From Bacteroidota bacterium (GTDB lineage Bacteria; Bacteroidota; Bacteroidia; Flavobacteriales; Schleiferiaceae), in NCBI GenBank assembly GCA_003023665.1, contig PXYR01000037.1:1093-14473 (forward strand): a stretch of 13,381 nucleotides of DNA, written 5' to 3'. Positions 1 to 8,015 of the stretch are shown here, piece after piece; position 1 is the stretch's first letter, and every line of letters starts with the position of its first letter. The notes beneath the pieces were generated by a model that did not search any database, was not told the DNA's origin, and was given only the letters and a program-made list of their open reading frames with translations. A program made the position numbers and the translations under genes.

Positions 1-2484
1 CACAGATTGGATTCCAGGATCTGGTTTTGATAACGACGGTTCCATTGTTCCAAGTTGTTGGCTAAGAAACCCTACAAGTCCTAATGGTGGACAAGGCTAT
101 GCCTGGGGTGTGGCAGATGATAGCACAGCTACTCCGGGAACAGGACCTTTTTCAGGTAGAGGCGGATCGGGCCAATACCTTTATGCTGAAGCTTCAGGTG
201 CTCAAAATCAGAGTGTTGCACAGATTACCTCACCATTAATTGATTTGAGCAGTTTAACTACTCCAGAATTGAATTTTTATTACCATATGCGCGGGGCTCA
301 AGTAAATGAGCTCAAAACAGAAGTTTGGTCTAAATCAACGGGTTGGGTTAATATTGGCTCGCTCAATGGACCACAACAAACTGCTTTGACAGATACGTTT
401 TTACTGCAATCTTATACACTCAGTCAATTTGCTAATGATACCGTTTTGGTAAGGATTTCTGCTTCTAGAGGATTTGGTCAAGCAAATCAGTCAGATATAG
501 CAATTGATGATTTTGGTTTTGAAGAAGCACCCACATGTCCCGACGCTTCTAATCTTGCAGTTTTGAGTAGATCTTTGACCAGTATAACCTTAGGTTGGAC
601 AGCAGTGAATGCAACCACTTGGGATATTCAATACGGTGCGCCAGGAGCTGTATTAGGTGCGCCATCTAATACAACCATTTCATCAACAACCAATCCTAAG
701 GAAGTAACAGGTCTAACCAGTGGTACTACCTATCAATTTTGGATTCGGGAAGTATGTGGACCATTGGATAAATCAGGTTGGTTTGGTCCAATTTTAGGAA
801 CAACCCACTGTACACCATTAAGTGCCCCATGGAGTGAGGATTTTGATTCTACTAACTGGGTATCTGGCAGCGGTGTATACAATAGCTTTGATGCATTGGC
901 TTCATGTTGGGTACGTACTCCTGAAAAAGATACACTGCCTTCTTCTGCTTTCTCTTGGGGTGTTCGTTCAGGTACTACTACCACGGGTCAAACAGGTCCA
1001 ACTACGGATATAAGCGGAACAGGAAATTACATCTATGCAGAGGCTTCATCTGGTGCGCCTAATCAAGAAGCTTTTATTGAAAGTCCATTGATTGACATGA
1101 GTTCACTTTTGAAACCTCAAGTAAGTTTCAATTATCACATGCGTGGATTCTTTGTTAATACATTGAAACTTCAAGTATGGGTGGATTCAACACAAACTTG
1201 GGATACCTATTTTACGCAATCAGGAAATCAAGGAAATCAATGGAATTTCCAAGAAGTTGATTTAAGTGGTTTTGCCGGAGATACCATTGTATTGCGTTGG
1301 TCTGCAACTAAGGGTAACGGTTCACAAGGAGATATCGCAATTGATGAAGTAGTAGTGGAGGATCAGCCACTATGTCCGGACCCATCCAACTTTGCATTGA
1401 CGGATGTAACATCAACAACTGCCACATTTACTTGGACTACTGGTGGTTCTACAACTTGGAATTTGGCAGTGGGCACAACAGGCTTCTCACCTTCGTCTAG
1501 CGGCTTAACCAATTTAACCACCACCACGGGTGTTTCTACTGGGCTACTACCGGGAACTACTTATGATGCATATGTTCGCGATACTTGTGGAGCTCTTGGA
1601 GCCTCCATGTGGATAGGTCCAATCACATTTAATACACTTTGTAATCCATATACCGCACCATATACAGAGAATTTTGACTCCACTTCATGGGTTACGGGAA
1701 CGAATCAAACGCCCGGTACCATAGATGGATGTTGGCAGCGAAATGATACCATAGAATATTTCTGGAAGGCTGGACCTCCAACGAATCATAGCAATAATAC
1801 GGGGCCGTCAAGTGACCATACTACCGGTAGCGGTGGCTACATATTTACAGAGGCAAACACTGGATTTGGTGGTAGTAATGTCTTTACCTCTGAAATAGTA
1901 TCTCCATTGGTAGATGTTAGTCCATTAACTATTCCGGAGTTGTCTTTTTATTACCACATGTACGGTTCACTAATCAATAAGTTAGTGGTTCAAGTTCGTT
2001 CTGTAGGTGGGAATTGGACCACTCTAGAGACTATTTCAGGAGCTCAACAGAGCGCCTCTAACGATCCATGGCAAGAAAACATTGTTGATATCAGTGCATA
2101 CGCTGGAGATACCATTCAAATCAAATTTATTGCGCATCGATACCAAGGTTTTAACAACCAAGTGGATATTAGTATAGACGACGTAGATATTCATGAACAA
2201 CCCACTTGTCCAAAACCTTCATTATTGGTGGCGTCCAATGTTACCAGTTCTACTGTTGACCTAAGTTGGACCACCGGTGGTGCCTCAAACTGGTTGATAA
2301 AGTATACTCCAGGATCTATAATTCCTACCGGTAGTAATCCTTATACACTCACTGGGCTTGCACCTAATACTTCTTACGATATCTGGGTAAGAGATTCTTG
2401 TGGCCCGGGAGATGTTAGTCCATGGCTAGGACCTATAACCATTTCAACCCTATGCGGTATGGAAACTGCTCCTTGGACAGAAGA
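1..2484 (+). repeat. Higher-order tandem repeat, copy 1 (left end outside window)
   Basis: Bases 1-2484 match 2497-4980 at a constant offset of 2496 bp. All stretches I compared by eye are identical, including synonymous positions, and the two copies give identical translations on both strands. The period is exactly 832 codons, so the reading frame is kept. The copy holds modules A, B and C of the surface protein, with module A beginning about 28 bases before the window. How far the copy, or further copies, extends upstream cannot be seen. Confidence 0.97.
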
Positions 2485-5400
2485 CTTTAATGATATCACA
2501 GATTGGATTCCAGGATCTGGTTTTGATAACGACGGTTCCATTGTTCCAAGTTGTTGGCTAAGAAACCCTACAAGTCCTAATGGTGGACAAGGCTATGCCT
2601 GGGGTGTGGCAGATGATAGCACAGCTACTCCGGGAACAGGACCTTTTTCAGGTAGAGGCGGATCGGGCCAATACCTTTATGCTGAAGCTTCAGGTGCTCA
2701 AAATCAGAGTGTTGCACAGATTACCTCACCATTAATTGATTTGAGCAGTTTAACTACTCCAGAATTGAATTTTTATTACCATATGCGCGGGGCTCAAGTA
2801 AATGAGCTCAAAACAGAAGTTTGGTCTAAATCAACGGGTTGGGTTAATATTGGCTCGCTCAATGGACCACAACAAACTGCTTTGACAGATACGTTTTTAC
2901 TGCAATCTTATACACTCAGTCAATTTGCTAATGATACCGTTTTGGTAAGGATTTCTGCTTCTAGAGGATTTGGTCAAGCAAATCAGTCAGATATAGCAAT
3001 TGATGATTTTGGTTTTGAAGAAGCACCCACATGTCCCGACGCTTCTAATCTTGCAGTTTTGAGTAGATCTTTGACCAGTATAACCTTAGGTTGGACAGCA
3101 GTGAATGCAACCACTTGGGATATTCAATACGGTGCGCCAGGAGCTGTATTAGGTGCGCCATCTAATACAACCATTTCATCAACAACCAATCCTAAGGAAG
3201 TAACAGGTCTAACCAGTGGTACTACCTATCAATTTTGGATTCGGGAAGTATGTGGACCATTGGATAAATCAGGTTGGTTTGGTCCAATTTTAGGAACAAC
3301 CCACTGTACACCATTAAGTGCCCCATGGAGTGAGGATTTTGATTCTACTAACTGGGTATCTGGCAGCGGTGTATACAATAGCTTTGATGCATTGGCTTCA
3401 TGTTGGGTACGTACTCCTGAAAAAGATACACTGCCTTCTTCTGCTTTCTCTTGGGGTGTTCGTTCAGGTACTACTACCACGGGTCAAACAGGTCCAACTA
3501 CGGATATAAGCGGAACAGGAAATTACATCTATGCAGAGGCTTCATCTGGTGCGCCTAATCAAGAAGCTTTTATTGAAAGTCCATTGATTGACATGAGTTC
3601 ACTTTTGAAACCTCAAGTAAGTTTCAATTATCACATGCGTGGATTCTTTGTTAATACATTGAAACTTCAAGTATGGGTGGATTCAACACAAACTTGGGAT
3701 ACCTATTTTACGCAATCAGGAAATCAAGGAAATCAATGGAATTTCCAAGAAGTTGATTTAAGTGGTTTTGCCGGAGATACCATTGTATTGCGTTGGTCTG
3801 CAACTAAGGGTAACGGTTCACAAGGAGATATCGCAATTGATGAAGTAGTAGTGGAGGATCAGCCACTATGTCCGGACCCATCCAACTTTGCATTGACGGA
3901 TGTAACATCAACAACTGCCACATTTACTTGGACTACTGGTGGTTCTACAACTTGGAATTTGGCAGTGGGCACAACAGGCTTCTCACCTTCGTCTAGCGGC
4001 TTAACCAATTTAACCACCACCACGGGTGTTTCTACTGGGCTACTACCGGGAACTACTTATGATGCATATGTTCGCGATACTTGTGGAGCTCTTGGAGCCT
4101 CCATGTGGATAGGTCCAATCACATTTAATACACTTTGTAATCCATATACCGCACCATATACAGAGAATTTTGACTCCACTTCATGGGTTACGGGAACGAA
4201 TCAAACGCCCGGTACCATAGATGGATGTTGGCAGCGAAATGATACCATAGAATATTTCTGGAAGGCTGGACCTCCAACGAATCATAGCAATAATACGGGG
4301 CCGTCAAGTGACCATACTACCGGTAGCGGTGGCTACATATTTACAGAGGCAAACACTGGATTTGGTGGTAGTAATGTCTTTACCTCTGAAATAGTATCTC
4401 CATTGGTAGATGTTAGTCCATTAACTATTCCGGAGTTGTCTTTTTATTACCACATGTACGGTTCACTAATCAATAAGTTAGTGGTTCAAGTTCGTTCTGT
4501 AGGTGGGAATTGGACCACTCTAGAGACTATTTCAGGAGCTCAACAGAGCGCCTCTAACGATCCATGGCAAGAAAACATTGTTGATATCAGTGCATACGCT
4601 GGAGATACCATTCAAATCAAATTTATTGCGCATCGATACCAAGGTTTTAACAACCAAGTGGATATTAGTATAGACGACGTAGATATTCATGAACAACCCA
4701 CTTGTCCAAAACCTTCATTATTGGTGGCGTCCAATGTTACCAGTTCTACTGTTGACCTAAGTTGGACCACCGGTGGTGCCTCAAACTGGTTGATAAAGTA
4801 TACTCCAGGATCTATAATTCCTACCGGTAGTAATCCTTATACACTCACTGGGCTTGCACCTAATACTTCTTACGATATCTGGGTAAGAGATTCTTGTGGC
4901 CCGGGAGATGTTAGTCCATGGCTAGGACCTATAACCATTTCAACCCTATGCGGTATGGAAACTGCTCCTTGGACAGAAGATTTTGAAGGTGTAGGGTTCG
5001 ATGTCGTTTCGGGTGATTTTGACCCATGTTACACCATAGGAACTTCAGCAACCTACTTCTGGCAGACTGGGCAAGGAGCTACACCTTCAGGTAACACAGG
5101 TCCGTCCGGAGATCATACAACGGGTTCGGGTAAATACGGATACACCGAAGCAGACTTCAACTTTAATGGAGACTTAGAAGCTCAAATGGTTACAATGGAA
5201 ATTGATTTGGATACCCTTAGTACACCAGAATTAACTTTCTGGTGGCATGCGGCAGGAGGGAATATTGATGAGATGGAAGTTGAAATATTTGATGGTACAT
5301 CTTGGAATCTAGAATTAACGATTAACAGTGCGAATAACGCACTTCAGTCCGGTCCAGGCGATCCTTGGCAAGAATCGGTTGTGGATTTAATAAACTATGT

Positions 5401-7957
5401 AGGGGATACCATTAAATTGCGATTTACTGCCTCTAGAGGTACGGCGTTTGGTTTTAATTCAACGCAATCAGATTGGGCTATTGATGATATAGAAATTGAC
5501 AATGCACCAACGTGTTTTAAACCAACGGCTATAGCTAGTACAGCGAGCACAACGTCTTCCATAACTTTAAGTTGGACCACTGGTGGTGCAACCAATTGGC
5601 AAATTGAGTATGGTGCACCTGGATTTACTCCGGGCACAGGTACCATTGTTAACGCCACTACTAATCCGTTTACCGTAACGGGTCTTAACCCATCATCCTT
5701 CTATGATTTTTGGCTTCGCGACTCCTGTAGTGCAACGGATTTAAGCGATTGGGCGGGACCATATTCTGCTTCAACCTCATGTGGTATTGCCGTTGCGCCA
5801 TATTTAGAAGATTTTGAGAATGGATTTAACGGCGGTATTGATAATGGTCAAGGACACAATATTGGTGCTACTATAAGTCCTTGTTGGACAAGAACAGATA
5901 CAGATACCAATTACCGATGGGGAGGACGCACAGGTGGAACGGCAACGGGCCCTACAGGTCCTTCAGGTGATCATACCACTGGGTTTGGTAGTTATGTCTA
6001 TACAGAGGCTAGTTTTTCTAACGGTACACCTTCAGCTACTTTGACTTCACCGAGTATAGACCTTAGTGCACTTACTACTCCAGAAATGACATTCTGGTAC
6101 CACATGTGGGCTCAAGGCAATGGAACGCAAGGCACACTAGTTTGGGCTGTACAAGACGTTGCTGTGGGCACTTGGATTGATTTGGATTCGATTTCAGGGA
6201 ATCAAGGAAATAATTGGATTGAAGTCGTTGAAGATTTGAGTGCTTATGCAAATAAGACCATACAAATTAGATTTACTTCAACAAAGTCAAGCGGTAACAA
6301 TCCACAATTTGGAGATATTGCCATTGATGATATGAGTATTGATGAGGCTCCAACTTGTCCGGACCCTTCATTGCTAACAGCAACTACGGTATCCACAACA
6401 GACATATCTTTGGCGTGGACTACTGGCGGTGCTACATCTTGGCAAGTTGAATATGGCGCACCTGGATTTACTCCAGGAACGGGAACCATAGTTAATGTTA
6501 CAACCAATCCTTATACAGTCACTGGGCTTACACCGGGAACCTCTTACGACTTTTATGTCAGAGATTCTTGTGGTCCTGGTGATGTGAGTGAATGGGTGGG
6601 CCCTGCTACAGCAGGTACTCTTAGCTGTGTCGGTGGCTGTTCATACACTCTTGAATTGACCGATACCTTTGGTGATGGTTGGGCAGCAAACGGACAGAAT
6701 ACGCAGTTCCATCAGCTTGCTATTACTACGGGCGGGATTACTACCAGCTATACCATGAGTAACACGAGTGGAGCGTTGGGTACGAGTGAAACCTTTACGT
6801 TGAATATTTGTGATGGAGACACACTGTATTTAGTCTTTGTTGATAACGGACAATGGAATAATGAATGTGGATATACTCTTAAAGATCCAACGGGTACTGT
6901 AGTTTCAAGTGTTAGTGCAGGGAATTTGAATGCCGGGGTGCAATTCCAAGGCTCGGGTAATTGTAGTACACCTTGTCCTGCACCGACCTCTAAATTTACT
7001 TATGCGGATAACTTCTTAAGCGTCAACTTTGATGCCTCCTTATCAACGGGTACTATGTTGACTTATTCTTGGGACTTTGGAGATGGAAATAACGGTACGG
7101 GTGCTGCGCCAACGCATGTTTACGCAACTGGTGGCACTTATTTCGTAACGCTTACCGCAACTGACTCTTGTAATCAGAGCAAAGACTTTAAGGATACATT
7201 GACTGTTTGTGACGAATTAGATCTTTCTGCAATCAGTTATACCCAAAGTGTATTCGACGTAAACTTTGATGCATCGGGAGTTACTGGTGCCGATTCTGCG
7301 TATTGGACTTATGGTGATGGAAATACCGGTAGCGGCTTGCAAGTAACCAATACCTATTCTGGTTCTGGAAATTTTGCAGTAAATGTGAAAGTCTTTAATA
7401 ACTGCGGTGATCAAGCGGATTCGACCATCTATATAACCATTTGTGTGCAGCCAACCGCTACTTTCTCAGCAATGATTTTGAGTGCCGGTGCCGGTGGTAT
7501 GCAGGTACAATTTGACGGAACCAATTCAACTGGAGGAAGCAGCTATTTATGGAACTTTGGTGACGGTAATACGAATTCAACATCTAACTACCCACTACAT
7601 ACTTATGCAGTGAATACAACATCTTACGTGGTGAGTTTGACTGTTTATAATAGTTGTGGTGATTCAGATACTTATACCAGTTCCTTAGAAGCAGCATTAA
7701 GTGTTAACGAATTGAGCTTATTAAATGTGAAAGTATATCCCAATCCAGCTCAAGGGTTTATTACGTTGGAAAGCGACGCAGGCTTGCAAGGAAATATTTC
7801 TTTAATAGATGCCTTGGGTCGCAGTGCAGTTGAATTAAACGCTAATGGACTGAACAATCAAACTATTGATGTTAGTCATTTAAGTGCCGGTTCATATGTA
7901 CTGAAAGTATTGAACAATGGAGATTTGTTCCAGCAAAGAATTCAAATAATAAAGTAA
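1..7957 (+). CDS. Giant secreted surface protein, 5'-partial: 8 MAM-FN3 modules, FGDGW domain, 3 PKD domains, T9SS sorting domain
   Basis: The reading frame (codons from base 2) is open from the left edge to TAA at 7955-7957, so the true start and signal peptide lie upstream. The GTG at 110 is internal to a MAM domain and is not a start. Visible product: 2651 residues. In order: eight MAM-like + FN3 modules (to about 6628); a Cys-rich domain with DTFGDGW (about 6629-6976); three PKD domains (about 6977-7687) with WDFGDG, WTYGDG and WNFGDG cores; and a C-terminal sorting domain from 7727 with KVYPNP and DALGR. MAM-like segments share a TGPSGDHTTGSG-type loop, a PELSFYYHM-type strand and a DIAIDD-type end. 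The sorting domain implies Sec export, then T9SS transport across the outer membrane and attachment at the cell surface. MAM, FN3 and PKD domains are typical of adhesins and binding scaffolds; no catalytic domain is visible, although an upstream one cannot be excluded. Modules A-B-C are duplicated perfectly. The adhesin role is inferred. Confidence 0.93.
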   Translation, partial: TDWIPGSGFDNDGSIVPSCWLRNPTSPNGGQGYAWGVADDSTATPGTGPFSGRGGSGQYLYAEASGAQNQSVAQITSPLIDLSSLTTPELNFYYHMRGAQVNELKTEVWSKSTGWVNIGSLNGPQQTALTDTFLLQSYTLSQFANDTVLVRISASRGFGQANQSDIAIDDFGFEEAPTCPDASNLAVLSRSLTSITLGWTAVNATTWDIQYGAPGAVLGAPSNTTISSTTNPKEVTGLTSGTTYQFWIREVCGPLDKSGWFGPILGTTHCTPLSAPWSEDFDSTNWVSGSGVYNSFDALASCWVRTPEKDTLPSSAFSWGVRSGTTTTGQTGPTTDISGTGNYIYAEASSGAPNQEAFIESPLIDMSSLLKPQVSFNYHMRGFFVNTLKLQVWVDSTQTWDTYFTQSGNQGNQWNFQEVDLSGFAGDTIVLRWSATKGNGSQGDIAIDEVVVEDQPLCPDPSNFALTDVTSTTATFTWTTGGSTTWNLAVGTTGFSPSSSGLTNLTTTTGVSTGLLPGTTYDAYVRDTCGALGASMWIGPITFNTLCNPYTAPYTENFDSTSWVTGTNQTPGTIDGCWQRNDTIEYFWKAGPPTNHSNNTGPSSDHTTGSGGYIFTEANTGFGGSNVFTSEIVSPLVDVSPLTIPELSFYYHMYGSLINKLVVQVRSVGGNWTTLETISGAQQSASNDPWQENIVDISAYAGDTIQIKFIAHRYQGFNNQVDISIDDVDIHEQPTCPKPSLLVASNVTSSTVDLSWTTGGASNWLIKYTPGSIIPTGSNPYTLTGLAPNTSYDIWVRDSCGPGDVSPWLGPITISTLCGMETAPWTEDFNDITDWIPGSGFDNDGSIVPSCWLRNPTSPNGGQGYAWGVADDSTATPGTGPFSGRGGSGQYLYAEASGAQNQSVAQITSPLIDLSSLTTPELNFYYHMRGAQVNELKTEVWSKSTGWVNIGSLNGPQQTALTDTFLLQSYTLSQFANDTVLVRISASRGFGQANQSDIAIDDFGFEEAPTCPDASNLAVLSRSLTSITLGWTAVNATTWDIQYGAPGAVLGAPSNTTISSTTNPKEVTGLTSGTTYQFWIREVCGPLDKSGWFGPILGTTHCTPLSAPWSEDFDSTNWVSGSGVYNSFDALASCWVRTPEKDTLPSSAFSWGVRSGTTTTGQTGPTTDISGTGNYIYAEASSGAPNQEAFIESPLIDMSSLLKPQVSFNYHMRGFFVNTLKLQVWVDSTQTWDTYFTQSGNQGNQWNFQEVDLSGFAGDTIVLRWSATKGNGSQGDIAIDEVVVEDQPLCPDPSNFALTDVTSTTATFTWTTGGSTTWNLAVGTTGFSPSSSGLTNLTTTTGVSTGLLPGTTYDAYVRDTCGALGASMWIGPITFNTLCNPYTAPYTENFDSTSWVTGTNQTPGTIDGCWQRNDTIEYFWKAGPPTNHSNNTGPSSDHTTGSGGYIFTEANTGFGGSNVFTSEIVSPLVDVSPLTIPELSFYYHMYGSLINKLVVQVRSVGGNWTTLETISGAQQSASNDPWQENIVDISAYAGDTIQIKFIAHRYQGFNNQVDISIDDVDIHEQPTCPKPSLLVASNVTSSTVDLSWTTGGASNWLIKYTPGSIIPTGSNPYTLTGLAPNTSYDIWVRDSCGPGDVSPWLGPITISTLCGMETAPWTEDFEGVGFDVVSGDFDPCYTIGTSATYFWQTGQGATPSGNTGPSGDHTTGSGKYGYTEADFNFNGDLEAQMVTMEIDLDTLSTPELTFWWHAAGGNIDEMEVEIFDGTSWNLELTINSANNALQSGPGDPWQESVVDLINYVGDTIKLRFTASRGTAFGFNSTQSDWAIDDIEIDNAPTCFKPTAIASTASTTSSITLSWTTGGATNWQIEYGAPGFTPGTGTIVNATTNPFTVTGLNPSSFYDFWLRDSCSATDLSDWAGPYSASTSCGIAVAPYLEDFENGFNGGIDNGQGHNIGATISPCWTRTDTDTNYRWGGRTGGTATGPTGPSGDHTTGFGSYVYTEASFSNGTPSATLTSPSIDLSALTTPEMTFWYHMWAQGNGTQGTLVWAVQDVAVGTWIDLDSISGNQGNNWIEVVEDLSAYANKTIQIRFTSTKSSGNNPQFGDIAIDDMSIDEAPTCPDPSLLTATTVSTTDISLAWTTGGATSWQVEYGAPGFTPGTGTIVNVTTNPYTVTGLTPGTSYDFYVRDSCGPGDVSEWVGPATAGTLSCVGGCSYTLELTDTFGDGWAANGQNTQFHQLAITTGGITTSYTMSNTSGALGTSETFTLNICDGDTLYLVFVDNGQWNNECGYTLKDPTGTVVSSVSAGNLNAGVQFQGSGNCSTPCPAPTSKFTYADNFLSVNFDASLSTGTMLTYSWDFGDGNNGTGAAPTHVYATGGTYFVTLTATDSCNQSKDFKDTLTVCDELDLSAISYTQSVFDVNFDASGVTGADSAYWTYGDGNTGSGLQVTNTYSGSGNFAVNVKVFNNCGDQADSTIYITICVQPTATFSAMILSAGAGGMQVQFDGTNSTGGSSYLWNFGDGNTNSTSNYPLHTYAVNTTSYVVSLTVYNSCGDSDTYTSSLEAALSVNELSLLNVKVYPNPAQGFITLESDAGLQGNISLIDALGRSAVELNANGLNNQTIDVSHLSAGSYVLKVLNNGDLFQQRIQIIK
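2..6628 (+). repeat. Eight MAM-like + fibronectin-III modules, order A-B-C-A-B-C-D-E
   Basis: Using the Ala codon of the conserved AP(W/Y)xE(D/N)F opening, modules start at 824 (B), 1655 (C), 2468 (A), 3320 (B), 4151 (C), 4964 (D) and 5795 (E). The first A starts just before the window. Module lengths are 852, 831, 813, 852, 831, 813, 831 and about 834 bp. Each has a MAM-like jelly-roll segment of about 185 residues, then an FN3 domain of about 90 residues (for example PTCPDPSLL ... LAWTTGGATSWQVEYG ... TGLTPGTSYDFYVRDSCG). Different modules are clearly homologous as protein but strongly diverged as DNA, unlike the two A-B-C blocks. Each keeps four Cys at matching places: near the CW of the MAM part, at the MAM/FN3 border (TCP), in the late FN3 (DSCG or VCGP), and at the FN3 end (TLC or THC). 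Confidence 0.9.
2485..4980 (+). repeat. Higher-order tandem repeat, copy 2 (2496 bp)
   Basis: This is the second direct copy, adjacent to the first with no spacer. Identity with copy 1 ends at base 4980: the next base is t at 4981 against c at 2485, and the sequences then diverge completely (DFNDIT against DFEGVG). The break falls just inside the APWTEDF segment that opens each MAM-like module, where module-to-module similarity could seed in-frame unequal recombination. The first 12 bases of this copy (2485-2496) have their counterpart outside the window. Confidence 0.95.
6977..7687 (+). repeat. Three tandem PKD domains within the surface protein
   Basis: Three consecutive domains of about 78-81 residues carry the PKD core at 7070-7087 (WDFGDG), about 7304-7321 (WTYGDG, a degenerate version) and about 7550-7567 (WNFGDG). 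Each has a later Y/F-x-V strand and a conserved (D/N)xC turn. Domains 1 and 2 end with a second Cys (LTVC, ITIC); domain 3 lacks this terminal Cys. PKD folds act as rigid extracellular spacers or carbohydrate/protein-binding modules, here between the MAM-FN3 array and the anchoring domain. Confidence 0.88.
7727..7954 (+). other. T9SS type A C-terminal sorting domain
   Basis: The last 76 residues show the type A (Por secretion) pattern: VKVYPNPAQGF at the start, a central SLIDALGR segment, then LSAGSYVLKV and a basic-hydrophobic end QQRIQIIK. In characterised Bacteroidota this domain directs the protein through the type IX system and is normally removed when the protein is attached to the surface. 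Placement at the extreme C terminus, 11 residues after PKD domain 3, is as expected. Confidence 0.93.
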
Positions 7958-7976
7958 CCAATAGAGATATAGATAG

Positions 7977-8005
7977 AAAAAGCCGCTCAATCCGAGTGGC
8001 TTTTT
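7977..8005. terminator. Bidirectional intrinsic terminator between convergent genes
   Basis: The arms agccgctc (7981-7988) and gagtggct (7994-8001) pair over 8 bp with one G-T wobble around the loop aatcc. The stem is extended by A-T pairs from the flanking A-run (from 7977) and T-run (7 T at 8001-8007). A T-run follows the hairpin on both strands, so it can end transcription of the surface-protein gene (stop 19 nt before the A-run) and of the minus-strand unit (MFS stop at 8016-8018). Confidence 0.88.
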
Positions 8006-8015
8006 TTATGCCTCT

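Noticed and set aside
110..112. GTG at 110 as the start of the giant gene
   Set aside because: The frame is open back to the window edge, and the upstream codons match module A as seen complete in copy 2 (from 2456), so this is an internal Val codon.
733..984. 83-codon minus-strand ORF, repeated identically at 3229-3480
   Set aside because: It appears twice only because the host block is duplicated. It is antisense to a well-supported coding frame, with no domain, signal or gene context.
822..1013. 63-codon plus-strand ORF in another frame, repeated at 3318-3509
   Set aside because: An overlapping-frame shadow of the MAM-FN3 gene, with conservation explained by the DNA duplication.
1..4980. 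Tandem repeat as a mobile element or CRISPR-like array
   Set aside because: There is no transposase, terminal inverted repeat, target duplication or short repeat-spacer pattern; the repeat is coding, in frame and bounded by protein modules.
5395..6507. Two similar 87-codon minus-strand ORFs (5395-5658, 6244-6507)
   Set aside because: They resemble each other only because they are antisense to the homologous FN3 segments of modules D and E.
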